A stretch of DNA of 64,000 nt from Nocardioides faecalis (GCF_018388425.1 NZ_CP074406.1:930001-994000); one strand, 5' to 3'. Positions 17,815-27,790 are shown, counted from the first letter of the stretch. A program made the numbers and translations. The notes: generated by a model not told the origin, from the letters alone.

Positions 17815-18120
17815 GTGGTGTACGCGATCGTGCGCGCAGGCGCGAAGCAGGAGAAGGTCGCCGTTGGCGACGTCATCGAGATCGACAAGGTCTCCACGCC
17901 TGTGGGCGACACCCTCACCCTGCCGGTGGTCCTCGCCGTCGACGGTGAGACCGTGACCGCCACCGGTCTGGACAAGGCCGCGGTGACGGTCGAGGTGCTC
18001 GGCGCCACCAAGGGCCCGAAGATCATCATCCAGAAGTACAAGAACAAGACCGGTTACAAGAAGCGCCAGGGTCACCGCCAGAAGTACACCCAGGTCAAGG
18101 TCACCGACATCTCGCTCTGA
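17815..18120 (+). CDS. rplU: 50S ribosomal protein L21
   Basis: The 101-residue protein is a full-length L21: [17 protein letters not shown] at the start, and the C-terminal rRNA-binding motif [17 protein letters not shown]. It binds 23S rRNA and is part of the large subunit. Two GTG codons stand in tandem (17815 and 17818); the second gives the usual MYAIV start. AGAAGGAG at 17801-17808 serves either. L27 follows after 36 bp, the universal rplU-rpmA pairing. Confidence 0.97.
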   Translation: MVYAIVRAGAKQEKVAVGDVIEIDKVSTPVGDTLTLPVVLAVDGETVTATGLDKAAVTVEVLGATKGPKIIIQKYKNKTGYKKRQGHRQKYTQVKVTDISL

Positions 18121-18156
18121 GCCCCCGCGGGTTCACGTCTTCCGAAGGACTGAAAC

Positions 18157-18411
18157 ATGGCACACAAGAAGGGTGCGGCTTCTACCAAGAACGGCCGCGA
18201 CTCCAACGCCCAGCGCCTCGGCGTGAAGCGCTACGGCGGCCAGCTGGTCAACGCCGGCGAGATCATCGTCCGCCAGCGTGGCACCCACTTCCACCCCGGC
18301 TCGGGCGTGGGCCGCGGCGGCGACGACACCCTGTTCGCGCTGATCCCCGGCGCGGTCGAGTTCGGTCGCAGGCGCGGCCGCAAGGTCGTCAACATCGTCC
18401 CGGGCGAGTGA
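18157..18411 (+). CDS. rpmA: 50S ribosomal protein L27
   Basis: This 84-residue L27 begins [20 protein letters not shown] and has the [20 protein letters not shown] core. The N-terminal tail reaches toward the peptidyl-transferase centre. There is no processed N-terminal extension of the Firmicutes kind. It is preceded by GAAGGAC-type ribosome-binding sequence and followed by a strong terminator. Confidence 0.97.
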   Translation: MAHKKGAASTKNGRDSNAQRLGVKRYGGQLVNAGEIIVRQRGTHFHPGSGVGRGGDDTLFALIPGAVEFGRRRGRKVVNIVPGE

Positions 18412-18440
18412 GCTGACGCTCGCACTGGATCGAGGCTTTC

Positions 18441-18478
18441 GGAGGGCGTCCCGGTTTGCGGGACGCCCTCCGGCCTTT
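18441..18478 (+). terminator. Rho-independent terminator after rpmA
   Basis: A perfect 13-bp stem (GGAGGGCGTCCCG at 18441-18453 with CGGGACGCCCTCC at 18459-18471, loop GTTTG) is followed by GGCCTTTT. It separates rplU-rpmA from obg. Confidence 0.88.
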
Positions 18479-18535
18479 TCCGGCGGGTCGGTCGTGACCC
18501 GTCCCCCGCACCACCCCAAGTGAAAGAGTGACCCC

Positions 18536-20083
18536 ATGGCTGTACCCACCTTCGTCGATCGAGTGACGCTGCACGTCGCCGCCGGTCGCGGCGGCAACGG
18601 GGTCGCCTCCGTTCACCGGGAGAAGTTCAAGCCCCTCGGCGGGCCCGACGGCGGCAACGGCGGCCCGGGCGGGTCGGTGATCCTCCGGGTCGACCCCGAC
18701 GTCACCACGCTGCTCGACTACCACCACTCCTCCAAGCGGCAGGCCGAGCACGGCGGCCACGGCGCCGGCGACCGCCGCAACGGCTCGCACGGGGCCGACA
18801 TGATCCTCCGGGTGCCCGACGGCACCGTCGTGAAGCTCCGCAACGGCGAGGTCCTCGCCGACCTGGTCGGCGCCGGCACGGAGCTGGTCATCGCCGAGGG
18901 CGGCCGCGGCGGCCTCGGCAACGCCGCGCTGGCCTCGAAGTCCCGCAAGGCGCCCGGGTTCGCGCTGCTCGGCGAGCCCGGCGAGGAGCTCGACGTCGTG
19001 CTCGAGCTCAAGGTCGTCGCCGACGTCGGCCTGGTCGGCTTCCCCAGCGCCGGCAAGTCCAGCCTGATCGCCTCGATCTCGCGGGCCCGGCCCAAGATCG
19101 CCGACTACCCCTTCACCACCCTGGTGCCCAACCTCGGCGTGGTCACCGCCGGCGACGTCGTCTTCACCGTCGCCGACGTGCCCGGCCTGATCGAGGGCGC
19201 GGCCGAGGGCCGCGGCCTGGGCCACGACTTCCTGCGCCACATCGAGCGCTGCGCGGCCCTGGTGCACGTCCTGGACACCGCCACCATGGAGCCCGGGCGC
19301 AACCCCGCCGACGACCTGGCCGTCATCGAGGACGAGCTGCGCCGCTACGGCGGGCTCGAGGACCGCCCGCGCCTGGTCGCGCTGAACAAGGTCGACGTGC
19401 CCGACGGCCGCGGCATCGCCGACATGGTCGTCGAGGAGCTGCGCGCCGCGGGCCACCGGGTCTTCCCGATCTCCGCCGTGTCCGGCGAGGGCACCCGCGA
19501 GCTGATCTTCGCGATGGCCGAGATCGTGCAGGAGGCCCGCAAGGCCCGCGAGGCGGAGATCCCCGCCCGGGTCGTGGTCCGGCCCAAGGCCGTCGACGAC
19601 GACGGCTTCACCGTCACCCGCACCGGCGCCGGCTGGCGGGTGCGGGGCCGCAAGCCCGAGCGCTGGGTGCGCCAGACCGACTTCAGCAACGACGAGGCCG
19701 TCGGCTACCTCGCCGACCGGCTCAACCGCCTCGGCGTGGAGACCCGCCTGGTGCAGCTCGGTGCCGAGGAGGGCGACGCGGTGCTCATCGGGCCCACCGA
19801 GGACGCCGTGGTGTTCGACTTCAAGCCCGGCATCGACGCCGGCGCCGAGAACCTCTCGCGCCGCGGCGAGGACGCCCGCTTCGCCGAGGACCGTCCCGCC
19901 GCGCAGCGGCGCCGCGAGATCCAGGAGAAGCTCGGCGAGCGCGCCGAGAACGAGACCCGCGCCGACGTGGCCCGCCGCATCGACCGCCCGGAGGTCTACG
20001 GACCCACGTCGTACGAGATCGGCTCGGCCGAGGACCCCGACGTGGAGCAGGAGGCCTGGCTCGAGGACGATCCCGGTGAGTGA
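18536..20083 (+). CDS. obg: Obg/CgtA GTPase
   Basis: This 515-residue GTPase acts in 50S assembly and stress control. Domains in order: the Gly-rich Obg fold (1-158, [13 protein letters not shown]), the G domain (about 160-330, P-loop [10 protein letters not shown], switch [13 protein letters not shown]), and the OCT domain (about 350-430). An acidic/charged tail of about 70 residues follows, typical of actinobacterial Obg. It overlaps proB by 8 nt, so the two are translationally coupled. It lies after rplU-rpmA as in most bacteria. Confidence 0.96.
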   Translation: MAVPTFVDRVTLHVAAGRGGNGVASVHREKFKPLGGPDGGNGGPGGSVILRVDPDVTTLLDYHHSSKRQAEHGGHGAGDRRNGSHGADMILRVPDGTVVKLRNGEVLADLVGAGTELVIAEGGRGGLGNAALASKSRKAPGFALLGEPGEELDVVLELKVVADVGLVGFPSAGKSSLIASISRARPKIADYPFTTLVPNLGVVTAGDVVFTVADVPGLIEGAAEGRGLGHDFLRHIERCAALVHVLDTATMEPGRNPADDLAVIEDELRRYGGLEDRPRLVALNKVDVPDGRGIADMVVEELRAAGHRVFPISAVSGEGTRELIFAMAEIVQEARKAREAEIPARVVVRPKAVDDDGFTVTRTGAGWRVRGRKPERWVRQTDFSNDEAVGYLADRLNRLGVETRLVQLGAEEGDAVLIGPTEDAVVFDFKPGIDAGAENLSRRGEDARFAEDRPAAQRRREIQEKLGERAENETRADVARRIDRPEVYGPTSYEIGSAEDPDVEQEAWLEDDPGE

Positions 20084-21209
20084 CGACCTCGCGGCCGCTG
20101 GGCGCCCTGAGGTCCTCGCGGCCAGGCGGATCGTGGTCAAGGTCGGCTCGTCGTCGTTGACCACGGCCGCCGGCGGCCTCGACCCCGAGCGGCTCCGGGT
20201 GCTCGCCGACGTCCTCGCCGAGACCCGGGCGCGGGGGAGCGAGGTCGTGCTGGTCTCCTCCGGCGCCATCGCCGCCGGGCTGGCGCCGCTCGGCCTCAAG
20301 CGCCGCCCGCGCGGGCTCGCCGCGCAGCAGGCGGCCGCCTCCGTGGGCCAGGGGCTGCTCGTGCACCGCTACACCGAGGAGCTCGGCCGCCACGGCATCA
20401 CCGTCGGGCAGGTGCTGCTCACCGTCGACGACGTGGCCCGCCGCGGCAGCTACCGCAACGCCCAGCAGACGTTCACGAAGCTGCTCGAGCTCGGCGTGCT
20501 GCCCATCGTCAACGAGAACGACACGGTGGCGACCGGTGAGATCCGGTTCGGCGACAACGACCGCCTCGCCGCGCTCGTCGCGCACCTCGTCCGCGCCGAC
20601 CTGCTGGTCCTGCTCAGCGACGTCGACGCGCTGTACGACGGTCCGCCGAGCCGTCCCGGGGCGCAGCGGATCGCGGAGGTCCGCTCCCGTGCCGACCTCG
20701 CCGACGTGGTCGTCGGCTCCGCCGGCGCCGCCGGGGTCGGCACCGGCGGCATGGTCACCAAGATCGACGCGGCCTCGATCGCCACCGACTCCGGCATCCC
20801 CGTCGTGCTCACCTCCGCGCCGCTGGCCGCCGAGGCGCTCGCCGCGCAGCCGGTGGGCACCTTGTTCCACGCCACCGGCAAGCGCCGGCCCGGCCGGCTG
20901 CTGTGGCTGCGCCACACCGCCGACGTCGCCGGTGCGCTGGTGCTGGATGCCGGTGCCGTGCGCGCCGTGGTCGAGCGCCGGGCCTCCCTGCTGGCCGCGG
21001 GCATCACCGGCGTGGAGGGTGACTTCGTCGCCGGCGACCCCGTCGAGCTGCGCGGCCCCGACGGCACCCCTGTGGCCCGCGGCCTGGTCAACTTCGACGC
21101 CGCCGAGCTGCCCCGCCTCCTCGGCCGCTCCTCCAAGGAGCTCAAGCGTGAGCTCGGCCCCGCCTACGAGCGGGAGGTCGTCCACCGCGACGACCTCGTC
21201 GTCCTCTGA
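20076..21209 (+). CDS. proB: Glutamate 5-kinase
   Basis: This 377-residue enzyme phosphorylates glutamate, the first step of proline synthesis. The amino-acid kinase domain (about 15-260) shows [37 protein letters not shown] and GTGGMVTKI; a C-terminal PUA domain (about 290-377) is present. The GTG at 20076 lies inside the end of obg. No proA follows here; the next locus is a repeat-flanked gene, so the operon appears to end at this point. Confidence 0.95.
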   Translation: MSDDLAAAGRPEVLAARRIVVKVGSSSLTTAAGGLDPERLRVLADVLAETRARGSEVVLVSSGAIAAGLAPLGLKRRPRGLAAQQAAASVGQGLLVHRYTEELGRHGITVGQVLLTVDDVARRGSYRNAQQTFTKLLELGVLPIVNENDTVATGEIRFGDNDRLAALVAHLVRADLLVLLSDVDALYDGPPSRPGAQRIAEVRSRADLADVVVGSAGAAGVGTGGMVTKIDAASIATDSGIPVVLTSAPLAAEALAAQPVGTLFHATGKRRPGRLLWLRHTADVAGALVLDAGAVRAVVERRASLLAAGITGVEGDFVAGDPVELRGPDGTPVARGLVNFDAAELPRLLGRSSKELKRELGPAYEREVVHRDDLVVL

Positions 21210-21250
21210 CCCTCCTGCTCTCCTCTCCCAGACCGCTCCACCCCTCACCG

Positions 21251-21347
21251 CGAGTTGTGAGTTCTCGTCCCGCGAGTCGTGATCTTCCGTCCGCCGAGTC
21301 GTGACTTTCCGTCCGCCGACTCGTGAGTTTCCGTCCGTCGATTCGGG
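21251..21347 (+). repeat. Left 22-bp repeat array (four units plus a partial), direct orientation
   Basis: Units start at 21251, 21273, 21295 and 21317 with an exact 22-bp period, and a partial fifth at 21339. The core is GAGTCGTGAGTTTCCGTC followed by CGC; units differ by a few bases. There are no spacers. The array lies between proB and the nuclease-like gene and mirrors the array at 22446-22555. Confidence 0.85.
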
Positions 21348-21471
21348 CGTTGGGGTGAACGAGGTGCTCGTGCCGGCCGCGGCGCGTCCACAGGGAGGTC
21401 CGCCGCGTCCGTCGTCCACAACCCGAGCGGGACCGGCCGCGCGTCGTACGACGTCCGCGGAGCCTGGGGAC

Positions 21472-22437
21472 ATGGACCCGCGTGCTGCCCTCCCGTCGTA
21501 CCCCTTCGGCTCCGACGACCTCCCCCGGTTGGGGCTCAGCGAGACCCGGCTGCGGCGGCTCGTGGCGGACGGTGCGGTGCACCGGGTGCTGCGCGGTGTG
21601 TACGTCGCCGCCGGGGTCGAGAACGGTCCCGAGCTGCGGGCACGGGCGGCCGGGCTGGTGATGGCCGAGGGCCAGGTGCTGCGCGACCGCACCGCGGCCT
21701 GGGTGCACGGGGTCGACGTGTACTCCTACGCCGAGCTCGAGACGACCCCGCTGGTGGAGACCTGCGCCCTGCCCGGGGCCCAGCCGACCCGGCTGGCCGG
21801 CATCGACGGCCGGACCCGCGACCTCGCGCCGTACGACGTCCTCGACATCGGCGGCGTCGCGGTCACCACGCCGCTGCGTACTGCCCTCGACCTCGGCTGC
21901 CACCTGCGCCGCCGCGAGGCCTACGCCGCGATCAACGAGTTGGCGCACCGCCACGACCTGAGCGTGCGCGACCTCGTCGCCGAGCTGCCCCGCTTCCGTG
22001 GCCGGCGCGGGGTGCGGCAGCTGCGTCCGCTGCTGGCCATCGTCGACCCGCGGGTGGAGTCGCAGCGCGAGTCCTGGACGCTGCTCGCGATCCACGACGC
22101 CGGGCTGCCTGTCCCGACCCTGCAGCACTGGGTGGACGTCGACGGCGTGCCGACCTACCGGCTCGACTTCGCCTACCTGCGCCGCCGCGTCTACGTGGAG
22201 TACGACGGCTTCGACGCCCACGAGCGGGACCAGGCCCAGCGCGACCACGACCGCCGGCGCCGCGCCGTGCTGCGCGAGCAGGGCTGGCGCGGGATCGTGG
22301 TGCGCCGCGGCGACTTCGGTGGGGCGGACGGGGAGCGGTGGGTGCACGACCTGCGGGCGGCGCTGGCGGCGCCGTACTCCTCGCAGCGCTGGCAGCCGCG
22401 CCGACCGCGGCCGACGCTCCCCGCCGTACCGGCCTGA
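21472..22437 (+). CDS. AbiEi-like / DUF559 (Vsr-fold nuclease-like) protein between repeat arrays
   Basis: This 321-residue protein has an N-terminal winged-helix-like part like AbiEi-type proteins (about 15-60, LGLSETRLRRLVADGAVHRVLRGVYVAA). Its C-terminal part resembles DUF559/Vsr-type nucleases: YRLDFAYLRRRVYVEYDG has Asp and Glu-x-Asp residues, followed by the Arg-rich RDHDRRRRAVLREQGW and a final beta strand. Such genes are common singletons in Nocardioides; a DNA-nicking or toxin/antitoxin role is inferred only. The start is ATG at 21472 after GGGGAC. Inverted 22-bp arrays bracket the gene exactly, which suggests a discrete inserted unit. Confidence 0.6.
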   Translation: MDPRAALPSYPFGSDDLPRLGLSETRLRRLVADGAVHRVLRGVYVAAGVENGPELRARAAGLVMAEGQVLRDRTAAWVHGVDVYSYAELETTPLVETCALPGAQPTRLAGIDGRTRDLAPYDVLDIGGVAVTTPLRTALDLGCHLRRREAYAAINELAHRHDLSVRDLVAELPRFRGRRGVRQLRPLLAIVDPRVESQRESWTLLAIHDAGLPVPTLQHWVDVDGVPTYRLDFAYLRRRVYVEYDGFDAHERDQAQRDHDRRRRAVLREQGWRGIVVRRGDFGGADGERWVHDLRAALAAPYSSQRWQPRRPRPTLPAVPA

Positions 22438-22445
22438 TCCTGCCG

Positions 22446-22555
22446 ACGGACGGAACGTCACGAGTCGGCGGACGGAAACTGACGACTCGGGGGACGGAGA
22501 CTCACGAGTCGGCGCACGGAAACTCACAACTCGGCGGACGGGAAGTCCCGAGTCG
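22446..22555 (-). repeat. Right 22-bp repeat array (five units), inverted orientation
   Basis: Five contiguous 22-bp units begin at 22446, 22468, 22490, 22512 and 22534. They are reverse complements of the left-array unit (core GACGGAAACTCACGACTC). The array starts 8 bp after the stop codon of the nuclease-like gene and ends just before the promoter of the next gene. Confidence 0.85.
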
Positions 22556-22577
22556 GGGGGAGGGGGAGGCTCGCCGG

Positions 22578-22583
22578 TAGGCT
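22578..22583 (+). promoter_or_regulatory. -10 hexamer TAGGCT before the cysteine desulfurase gene
   Basis: TAGGCT is followed by 9 nt (GGGAGGGAC) and the ATG at 22593. The transcript would be near-leaderless or carry a minimal GGGAGGG ribosome-binding site. Confidence 0.45.
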
Positions 22584-22592
22584 GGGAGGGAC

Positions 22593-23768
22593 ATGAAGGA
22601 CGCCCCCACGGTCTACCTCGACCACGCTGCGACGACGCCGATGACCGACGTCGCGTTCGAGGCGTTGACCGCTCGCCTGCGCGAGGTCGGCAACGCCAGC
22701 TCGCTGCACGCCTCGGGCCGCGCCGCCCGCCGGGTCGTCGAGGAGTCCCGGGAGACGGTGGCCCAGGCGCTGAACTGCCGTCCCGGCGAGGTGGTGTTCA
22801 CCTCGGGTGGGACCGAGGCGGACAACCTGGCGGTCAAGGGCCTGTACTGGGGCCGGCGTGCCACCGACCCGCGCCGTACCCGGGTGCTGGCCTCCGCGGT
22901 GGAGCACCACGCGGTGCTCGACCCCGTGGACTGGCTGGCCGAGCACGAGGGCGCCGACGTGGAGCACGTCGCGGTCGACGAGCTGGGCCGGCTGGACCTG
23001 GAGGCGCTGCGCGCGGGCATCGAGCGCGATCCCGGCTCGGTCGCGCTGCTCACCGTCATGTGGGCCAACAACGAGGTCGGCACGCTGCAGCCGATCACCG
23101 AGGTCGTCGCCCTGGCCGCCGAGCACGGCATCCCGGTGCACACCGACGCCGTGCAGGCCGTCGGTGCCGTCCCGGTCGACTTCGCCGCCTGTGGCGTCGA
23201 TGCCCTCACCGTCTCCGGCCACAAGGTCGGCGGACCCCAGGGCGTGGGCGCGCTGCTGGCGCGCCGCGAGCTCGCGCTGGTCCCGCTGCTGCACGGCGGC
23301 GGGCAGGAGCGCGACGTACGCAGCGGCACCCTCGACGTGCCCGCGATCGCCGGGTTCGCCGCCGCCGTCGAGCTGGCGGTCAAGCAGCAGCACGAGCACG
23401 CCGTACGGCTCGCCGCGCTGCGCGACCGCCTCGTCGACGTCGTACGACGCGAGGTGCCCGACGTCGTCGTCAACGGCTCGCCGACCGACCGGCTGCCCGG
23501 CAACGTGCACCTCAGCTTCCCCGGCTGCGAGGGCGACTCGCTGCTGATGCTCCTCGACGCCCGCGGCATCGAGTGCTCCACCGGCTCGGCGTGCTCGGCC
23601 GGTGTGCCGCAGCCCTCCCACGTGCTGCTCGCGATGGGGCGCAGCGCCGAGGAGGCCCGTGGGTCGCTGCGGTTCAGCCTGGGCCACACCTCGACCGTCG
23701 CGGACGTCGAGGCCGTCGCCGCCGCGATCGCGCCCTGCGTGGAGCGTGCCCGTGCCGCCCGTGCCTGA
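22593..23768 (+). CDS. Cysteine desulfurase (IscS/NifS family)
   Basis: This 391-residue PLP enzyme takes sulfur from cysteine. Visible: the N-terminal YLDHAATTP, the PLP lysine K211 in SGHKVGGPQG, the active-site Cys334 in ECSTGSACSAG, and GGGQERDVRSGT. It is adjacent to mnmA (15 bp), as in Mycobacterium (Rv3025c/Rv3024c), so it probably supplies sulfur for tRNA 2-thiouridine. It is a group-I IscS-type protein by its long Cys loop. Confidence 0.92.
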   Translation: MKDAPTVYLDHAATTPMTDVAFEALTARLREVGNASSLHASGRAARRVVEESRETVAQALNCRPGEVVFTSGGTEADNLAVKGLYWGRRATDPRRTRVLASAVEHHAVLDPVDWLAEHEGADVEHVAVDELGRLDLEALRAGIERDPGSVALLTVMWANNEVGTLQPITEVVALAAEHGIPVHTDAVQAVGAVPVDFAACGVDALTVSGHKVGGPQGVGALLARRELALVPLLHGGGQERDVRSGTLDVPAIAGFAAAVELAVKQQHEHAVRLAALRDRLVDVVRREVPDVVVNGSPTDRLPGNVHLSFPGCEGDSLLMLLDARGIECSTGSACSAGVPQPSHVLLAMGRSAEEARGSLRFSLGHTSTVADVEAVAAAIAPCVERARAARA

Positions 23769-23783
23769 GTCCGGGGCGACGCG

Positions 23784-24935
23784 ATGAGGGTCGTCGCCGC
23801 GATGTCCGGTGGGGTGGACTCCGCCGTCGCCGCCGCCCGCGCGAAGGAGGCCGGCCACGACGTCACCGGCATCCACCTCGCGCTCTCGCGCAACCCGAAG
23901 TCGTACCGCTCCGGGGCGCGGGGCTGCTGCACCATCGAGGACGCCAACGACGCCCGCCGGGCGGCCGACGTGATCGGCATCCCGTTCTACGTCTGGGACC
24001 TCTCGGAGCGGTTCCACACCGACGTGGTGGAGGACTTCATGGACACCTACGCGGCCGGGCAGACGCCGAACCCCTGCCTGCGCTGCAACGAGAAGATCAA
24101 GTTCGCCGCGGTGCTCGACCGGGCGCTGGCGCTGGGCTTCGACGCGGTCGCCACCGGCCACTACGCCACCGTCGTGCACACCGAGGCCGGGGTCGAGCTG
24201 CACCGCGCCGTGGACGGCGCGAAGGACCAGTCCTACGTCCTCGGCGTGCTGGACGAGGCCCAGCTGCGGCACTCGCTGTTCCCGCTCGGCGACACCCCCA
24301 AGACCCAGGTGCGGCGCGAGGCGGCTGAGCGCGGCCTGCTGGTCGCCGACAAGCCGGACAGCCACGACATCTGCTTCGTCGCCGACGGCGACAACGCCGG
24401 CTGGCTGCGCGAGAAGCTCGGCGATCGCGCCCCCAACACCGGCGGCGAGATCCGCGACGAGACCACCGGCGAGGTGCTCGGCCACCACGAGGGCACGTTC
24501 GGGTTCACCATCGGTCAGCGCAAGGGACTGCGCCTGGGCCGGCCCGCCCCCGACGGCCGCCCGCGCTACGTGCTCGACATCGAGCCGGTCTCCGGCACCG
24601 TCACGGTCGGCCCCCGCGAGCGGCTGGCGGTGGACCGGATCACCGGCGACCGGCTGCGCTGGTGCGGCCCGGCCCTGCCCGCCGGCACCATCCTCGACGG
24701 CCCGGACGTCACCGTGCAGCTTCGCGCCCACGGCGCCGAGCACCGCGCCGTGGTCCGCGTCGGCGAGAACACCTTGGACATCGAGCTCCTCGACCTCGCC
24801 GAGGGCATCGCGCCCGGCCAGGCCGCGGTCGTGTACGACGGCTCGCGCGTGGTCGGCTCCGCCACCATCACCGCAACCCGGCGCGCGACCAGCGCGACCG
24901 GTGGGCCGGACAGCCCGGTGGAGCCGACGTGGTGA
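23784..24935 (+). CDS. mnmA: tRNA-specific 2-thiouridylase MnmA
   Basis: This 383-residue enzyme adds sulfur to U34 of Lys/Glu/Gln tRNAs. It has the PP-loop SGGVDS at residues 8-13, catalytic Cys98 (NPCLRC) and Cys197 (DICFVADG), [14 protein letters not shown], and the C-terminal beta-barrel. An actinobacterial insertion [17 protein letters not shown] with paired Cys lies at about 50-60. The 3' end overlaps the MetE-like gene by 4 nt (GTGA). Confidence 0.95.
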   Translation: MRVVAAMSGGVDSAVAAARAKEAGHDVTGIHLALSRNPKSYRSGARGCCTIEDANDARRAADVIGIPFYVWDLSERFHTDVVEDFMDTYAAGQTPNPCLRCNEKIKFAAVLDRALALGFDAVATGHYATVVHTEAGVELHRAVDGAKDQSYVLGVLDEAQLRHSLFPLGDTPKTQVRREAAERGLLVADKPDSHDICFVADGDNAGWLREKLGDRAPNTGGEIRDETTGEVLGHHEGTFGFTIGQRKGLRLGRPAPDGRPRYVLDIEPVSGTVTVGPRERLAVDRITGDRLRWCGPALPAGTILDGPDVTVQLRAHGAEHRAVVRVGENTLDIELLDLAEGIAPGQAAVVYDGSRVVGSATITATRRATSATGGPDSPVEPTW

Positions 24936-25942
24936 GGGCGACGGGCATCGGCTCGTTCCCCGGCGAGCACCAGCGCGACTTCGACACCGCGCTGGCGGTG
25001 GTGCTGGACGAGCTGGCCGCCGACGAGCGTGGGCTGCCGTTCCTGCCGGAGGTGCCGGGACGTGGCGCGCCGGCGGGGATGACCGGCCGCACCCTCGGCG
25101 TGGTCAGCGAGCTGGACGCGGACCTGCAGCCGAGCGGGTGGCGCCTGACCGGCTCCTCCGGCGCGCCGCCGCTGGACCAGCGCCGGGCCCGGAGCCAGCT
25201 CGGCCAGGACCTGGACTCCCTGGAGGAGCAGGCGAGCACCCACGCCGGCGCCTTCAAGGTGCAGCTGGTGGGGCCGTGGACGCTGGCCGCCACGGTGGAG
25301 CGCCCGCGGGGCGACAAGCTGCTGGCCGACCACGGTGCGCGCCGCGACCTCGCGCAGGCCCTCGCGCTGGGCGTGGCCGACCACGTCGCCGACCTGCGCC
25401 GCCGACTGCCCGCGGCCACCGAGATCATCGTCCAGCTCGACGAGCCCGGGCTTCCCGCCGTGCTGAGCGGCTCGGTGCCGACCGCGTCCGGGTTCTCCCG
25501 GCACCGCACGGTGCACCCGCCGGAGGCGAGCGAGGCGCTGGCGTGGGTGCTCGGCGCCATCGCCGGGGCCGGTGCCACGCCGTGGGTGCACTGCTGCGCC
25601 CCCGACGTGCCGGTCGGGCTGCTGCGTGGCGCCGGCGCGCGCGGCGTCGCCGTCGACCTCACGGCACTCGCCGCCGCCGACCTGGACGTGCTGGCCGAGA
25701 CGCTCGAGGCCGGCGACAGCGTCGTGCTCGGCGTCGTACCGGGCACGGACCCCGAGGCGGTGCCCGGCGACGGTGAGGTCACCGACACCGTGCTGCGCTG
25801 GTTGGACCTGCTGGGCCTGGACCCGGAGCGGGTGGGGGACCGGCTCCTGGTGGCGCCGTCCTGCGGCACCGCCGGTGCCTCCGCTGCCTGGGCGCGCGGG
25901 TCGCTGAGGCTGCTGCGCACCGCGGCCCGCAACGCGACCTGA
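24932..25942 (+). CDS. MetE-like (cobalamin-independent methionine synthase fold) protein
   Basis: This 336-residue protein is less than half the length of MetE and corresponds to a single barrel. It begins TGIGSFPG and holds the zinc-site residues H220-x-C222 (WVHCCAPD) and C311 (APSCGTAG). The position that would be the second-strand Glu of MetE is GVAVDLTAL, with Asp. The Mycobacterium homologue sits in the same place before ligA (Rv3015c). Its substrate is unknown; a methyl transfer is inferred. The GTG at 24932 overlaps the mnmA stop; GTG 24929 is the alternative. Confidence 0.8.
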   Translation: MRATGIGSFPGEHQRDFDTALAVVLDELAADERGLPFLPEVPGRGAPAGMTGRTLGVVSELDADLQPSGWRLTGSSGAPPLDQRRARSQLGQDLDSLEEQASTHAGAFKVQLVGPWTLAATVERPRGDKLLADHGARRDLAQALALGVADHVADLRRRLPAATEIIVQLDEPGLPAVLSGSVPTASGFSRHRTVHPPEASEALAWVLGAIAGAGATPWVHCCAPDVPVGLLRGAGARGVAVDLTALAAADLDVLAETLEAGDSVVLGVVPGTDPEAVPGDGEVTDTVLRWLDLLGLDPERVGDRLLVAPSCGTAGASAAWARGSLRLLRTAARNAT

Positions 25943-25970
25943 CCTGACCTGCCCGCAACGCGGCCTGACC
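25926..25970 (+). repeat. Duplication spanning the stop codon of the MetE-like gene
   Basis: CCCGCAACGCGACCTGACC at 25926-25944 (containing the stop TGA 25940-25942) is repeated with one change at 25952-25970. Confidence 0.8.
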
Positions 25971-25971
25971 C

Positions 25972-25992
25972 GCCCGGACGAGCCGGACGGGC
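25972..25992 (+). terminator. Weak hairpin between convergent genes
   Basis: GCCCG (25972-25976) pairs with CGGGC (25988-25992) with internal GGA/TCC-type complementarity. It lies between the MetE-like gene and the convergent efflux pump gene; no T run. Confidence 0.3.
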
Positions 25993-26032
25993 CAGGAGGG
26001 AGCACCGCGGATCAGACGCGGCCGCGCGCCGT

Positions 26033-27754
26033 TCAGACCGGCGGCGCCGGCACGTCCTCGGCGGCCTTGCCGTCGGTGGTGCCGTCGGTGCGCTCGGCAG
26101 TGCTGCCGGTGACGTCCTCGCCGTGCCCGGCACCCTGCGGGCCGGTCAGCTCGGTCGGGCTGACCCGCATGAACGTCCAGATCACCAGCGAGGCGACGAG
26201 CATCAGCACGGAGGCGCCGAGGAACGCGTGGGTGGCGCCCTCGGTGTAGGTCGCGGTGTAGAGCGCGGAGTCGAGGTAGCTCAGGCTGCCGCCCGGCACG
26301 GACGCGTCGGGGTCGAGACCGCCTGCCGCGATCCCCTCGCGCAGCGGGCCGGAGATGTCGGTGGTGCGGTCGTTGATGAAGTGCAGCGAGACCGTGCCGA
26401 GGATGGCCAGGCCCAGGGCGCCGCCGACCTGCTGCACCGTGTTGAGCATCCCCGAGCCGACGCCGGCGTCCTCGCGGCGCACGGCGTGCACGGCGGTCAG
26501 CGTCATCGGCACGAACGTCATGCCCATGCCGATGCCCATCATCACCAGGAACGGCAGGAAGTCGGTCAGGTAGGACACGCCCGCCCCGATCGGCTCGCCG
26601 CCCGGCGCCATGCTGCGCAGCACCGCCTCGACGGAGTCGTCGACGTCGTACCGGGAGAAGCCGAAGAGGGCGATGGAGGCGAGCAGGGTGCCGGTGCCGG
26701 TGATGTAGCGGACGCTGACCTTGCGCACCCCGATCGAGGCGATGGCGGCGCCGGTCATCACTGCCACCGAGAAGGGCAGGAAAGCGACGCCGGCGTGCAG
26801 CGGCTCGTAGCCCATGATCCGCTGCACGAACTGGCCGTTGAAGTAGAACATCGCGAACATCGCGGCGGCTGCGAAGATCATCGCGCCGAAGCTGGTCCCG
26901 CGGGTGCGGTCCAGCAGCAGGCGCAGCGGCATCAGCGGGGCGGCGACCCGCCGCTCGGTGACGACGAAGGCCACCAGCAGCGCGACGCCGACGGCGAGGG
27001 TGAGGGCCGTGATCGGGTCGTCCCAGCCGTGCTCGGCCTCGCCGGCGCGGGAGAGGCCGTAGACCAGCGCGAGCAGGCCGCCGGTGGCGGTCACCGCACC
27101 GGGTACGTCGAGCCGGGCGTTGCTCCGCTCGGACTCACGCAGCCAGCGCGGCGCGAGCAGCGCGGCGACGAGACCGATCGGGGCGTTGATCCACAGGGTC
27201 AGGCGCCAGCCGGTGACCTCCATGCCGAAGATGGAGTCCAGCCCGGTCAGGAACCCGCCCAGCAGCAGGCCGGTCGCGGCGCCGATGCCCGACATGCCGG
27301 CGAAGACGCCCATCGCCTTGCTGCGCTGCGGCCCGACCGGGAAGTTCGTGGTGATCAGGGCCAGTGCGGCGGGGGAGGCCAGCGCCGCCCCGACGCCCTG
27401 CAGGGCGCGGGACGCCAGCAGCATCCAACCCTCGGTGGCGCACCCGCCGAGCAGGGAGGCGAAGGCGAAGATGGAGAGCCCGACGGTGAAGGTACGACGT
27501 CGCCCGAGCAGGTCGCCGAGGCGGCCGCCGAGCAGCAGCAGGCCTCCGAACGACAGCGCGTAGATGGTGACGACCCAGGTCAGCGTCCCGCCGGTCATGG
27601 CGAGGTCGCGGGCGATGTGCGGCAGCGCGATGTTGGTGATGGTGCCGTCTAGCACCAGCATCAGCTGGGCCACCGAGATCAGCACGAGGGCGCGGCCCAG
27701 GTTGGCGCCGACCGCGGGGGAACCCGCCGGGTCGGTCTTGGTCGAGTCGGTCAC
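26033..27754 (-). CDS. MFS drug efflux transporter, DHA2 (EmrB/QacA) family, paralogue 1
   Basis: This 573-residue protein has about fourteen membrane helices and the DHA2 motifs LDGTITNIALPHIARDL (motif D1), GRLGDLLGRRRTF (motif A) and ASRALQGVGAALASPAALALI (motif C region). It exports hydrophobic compounds with proton antiport. The C-terminal tail is acidic. It is strongly similar to the next gene on this strand (27850-29505), so they are tandem duplicates. The start GTG 27754 follows CCAGGAGACCC. It has its own AT-rich promoter/operator at 27791-27809. Confidence 0.88.
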   Translation of the reverse strand: MTDSTKTDPAGSPAVGANLGRALVLISVAQLMLVLDGTITNIALPHIARDLAMTGGTLTWVVTIYALSFGGLLLLGGRLGDLLGRRRTFTVGLSIFAFASLLGGCATEGWMLLASRALQGVGAALASPAALALITTNFPVGPQRSKAMGVFAGMSGIGAATGLLLGGFLTGLDSIFGMEVTGWRLTLWINAPIGLVAALLAPRWLRESERSNARLDVPGAVTATGGLLALVYGLSRAGEAEHGWDDPITALTLAVGVALLVAFVVTERRVAAPLMPLRLLLDRTRGTSFGAMIFAAAAMFAMFYFNGQFVQRIMGYEPLHAGVAFLPFSVAVMTGAAIASIGVRKVSVRYITGTGTLLASIALFGFSRYDVDDSVEAVLRSMAPGGEPIGAGVSYLTDFLPFLVMMGIGMGMTFVPMTLTAVHAVRREDAGVGSGMLNTVQQVGGALGLAILGTVSLHFINDRTTDISGPLREGIAAGGLDPDASVPGGSLSYLDSALYTATYTEGATHAFLGASVLMLVASLVIWTFMRVSPTELTGPQGAGHGEDVTGSTAERTDGTTDGKAAEDVPAPPV

Positions 27755-27790
27755 GGGTCTCCTGGCGTCGTCGTACACGAACGGGACAAA

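Noticed and set aside
13093..18075. Very long minus-strand open frame (1660 codons) opposite RNase E and L21
   Set aside because: It is antisense to rne, rplU and part of the DUF2344 gene, whose motifs are certain. Its protein is low-complexity Gly/Arg/Leu typical of a GC-rich shadow frame.
21251..22555. CRISPR array
   Set aside because: The 22-bp units are contiguous with no unique spacers, the two arrays are inverted, and no cas gene is near.
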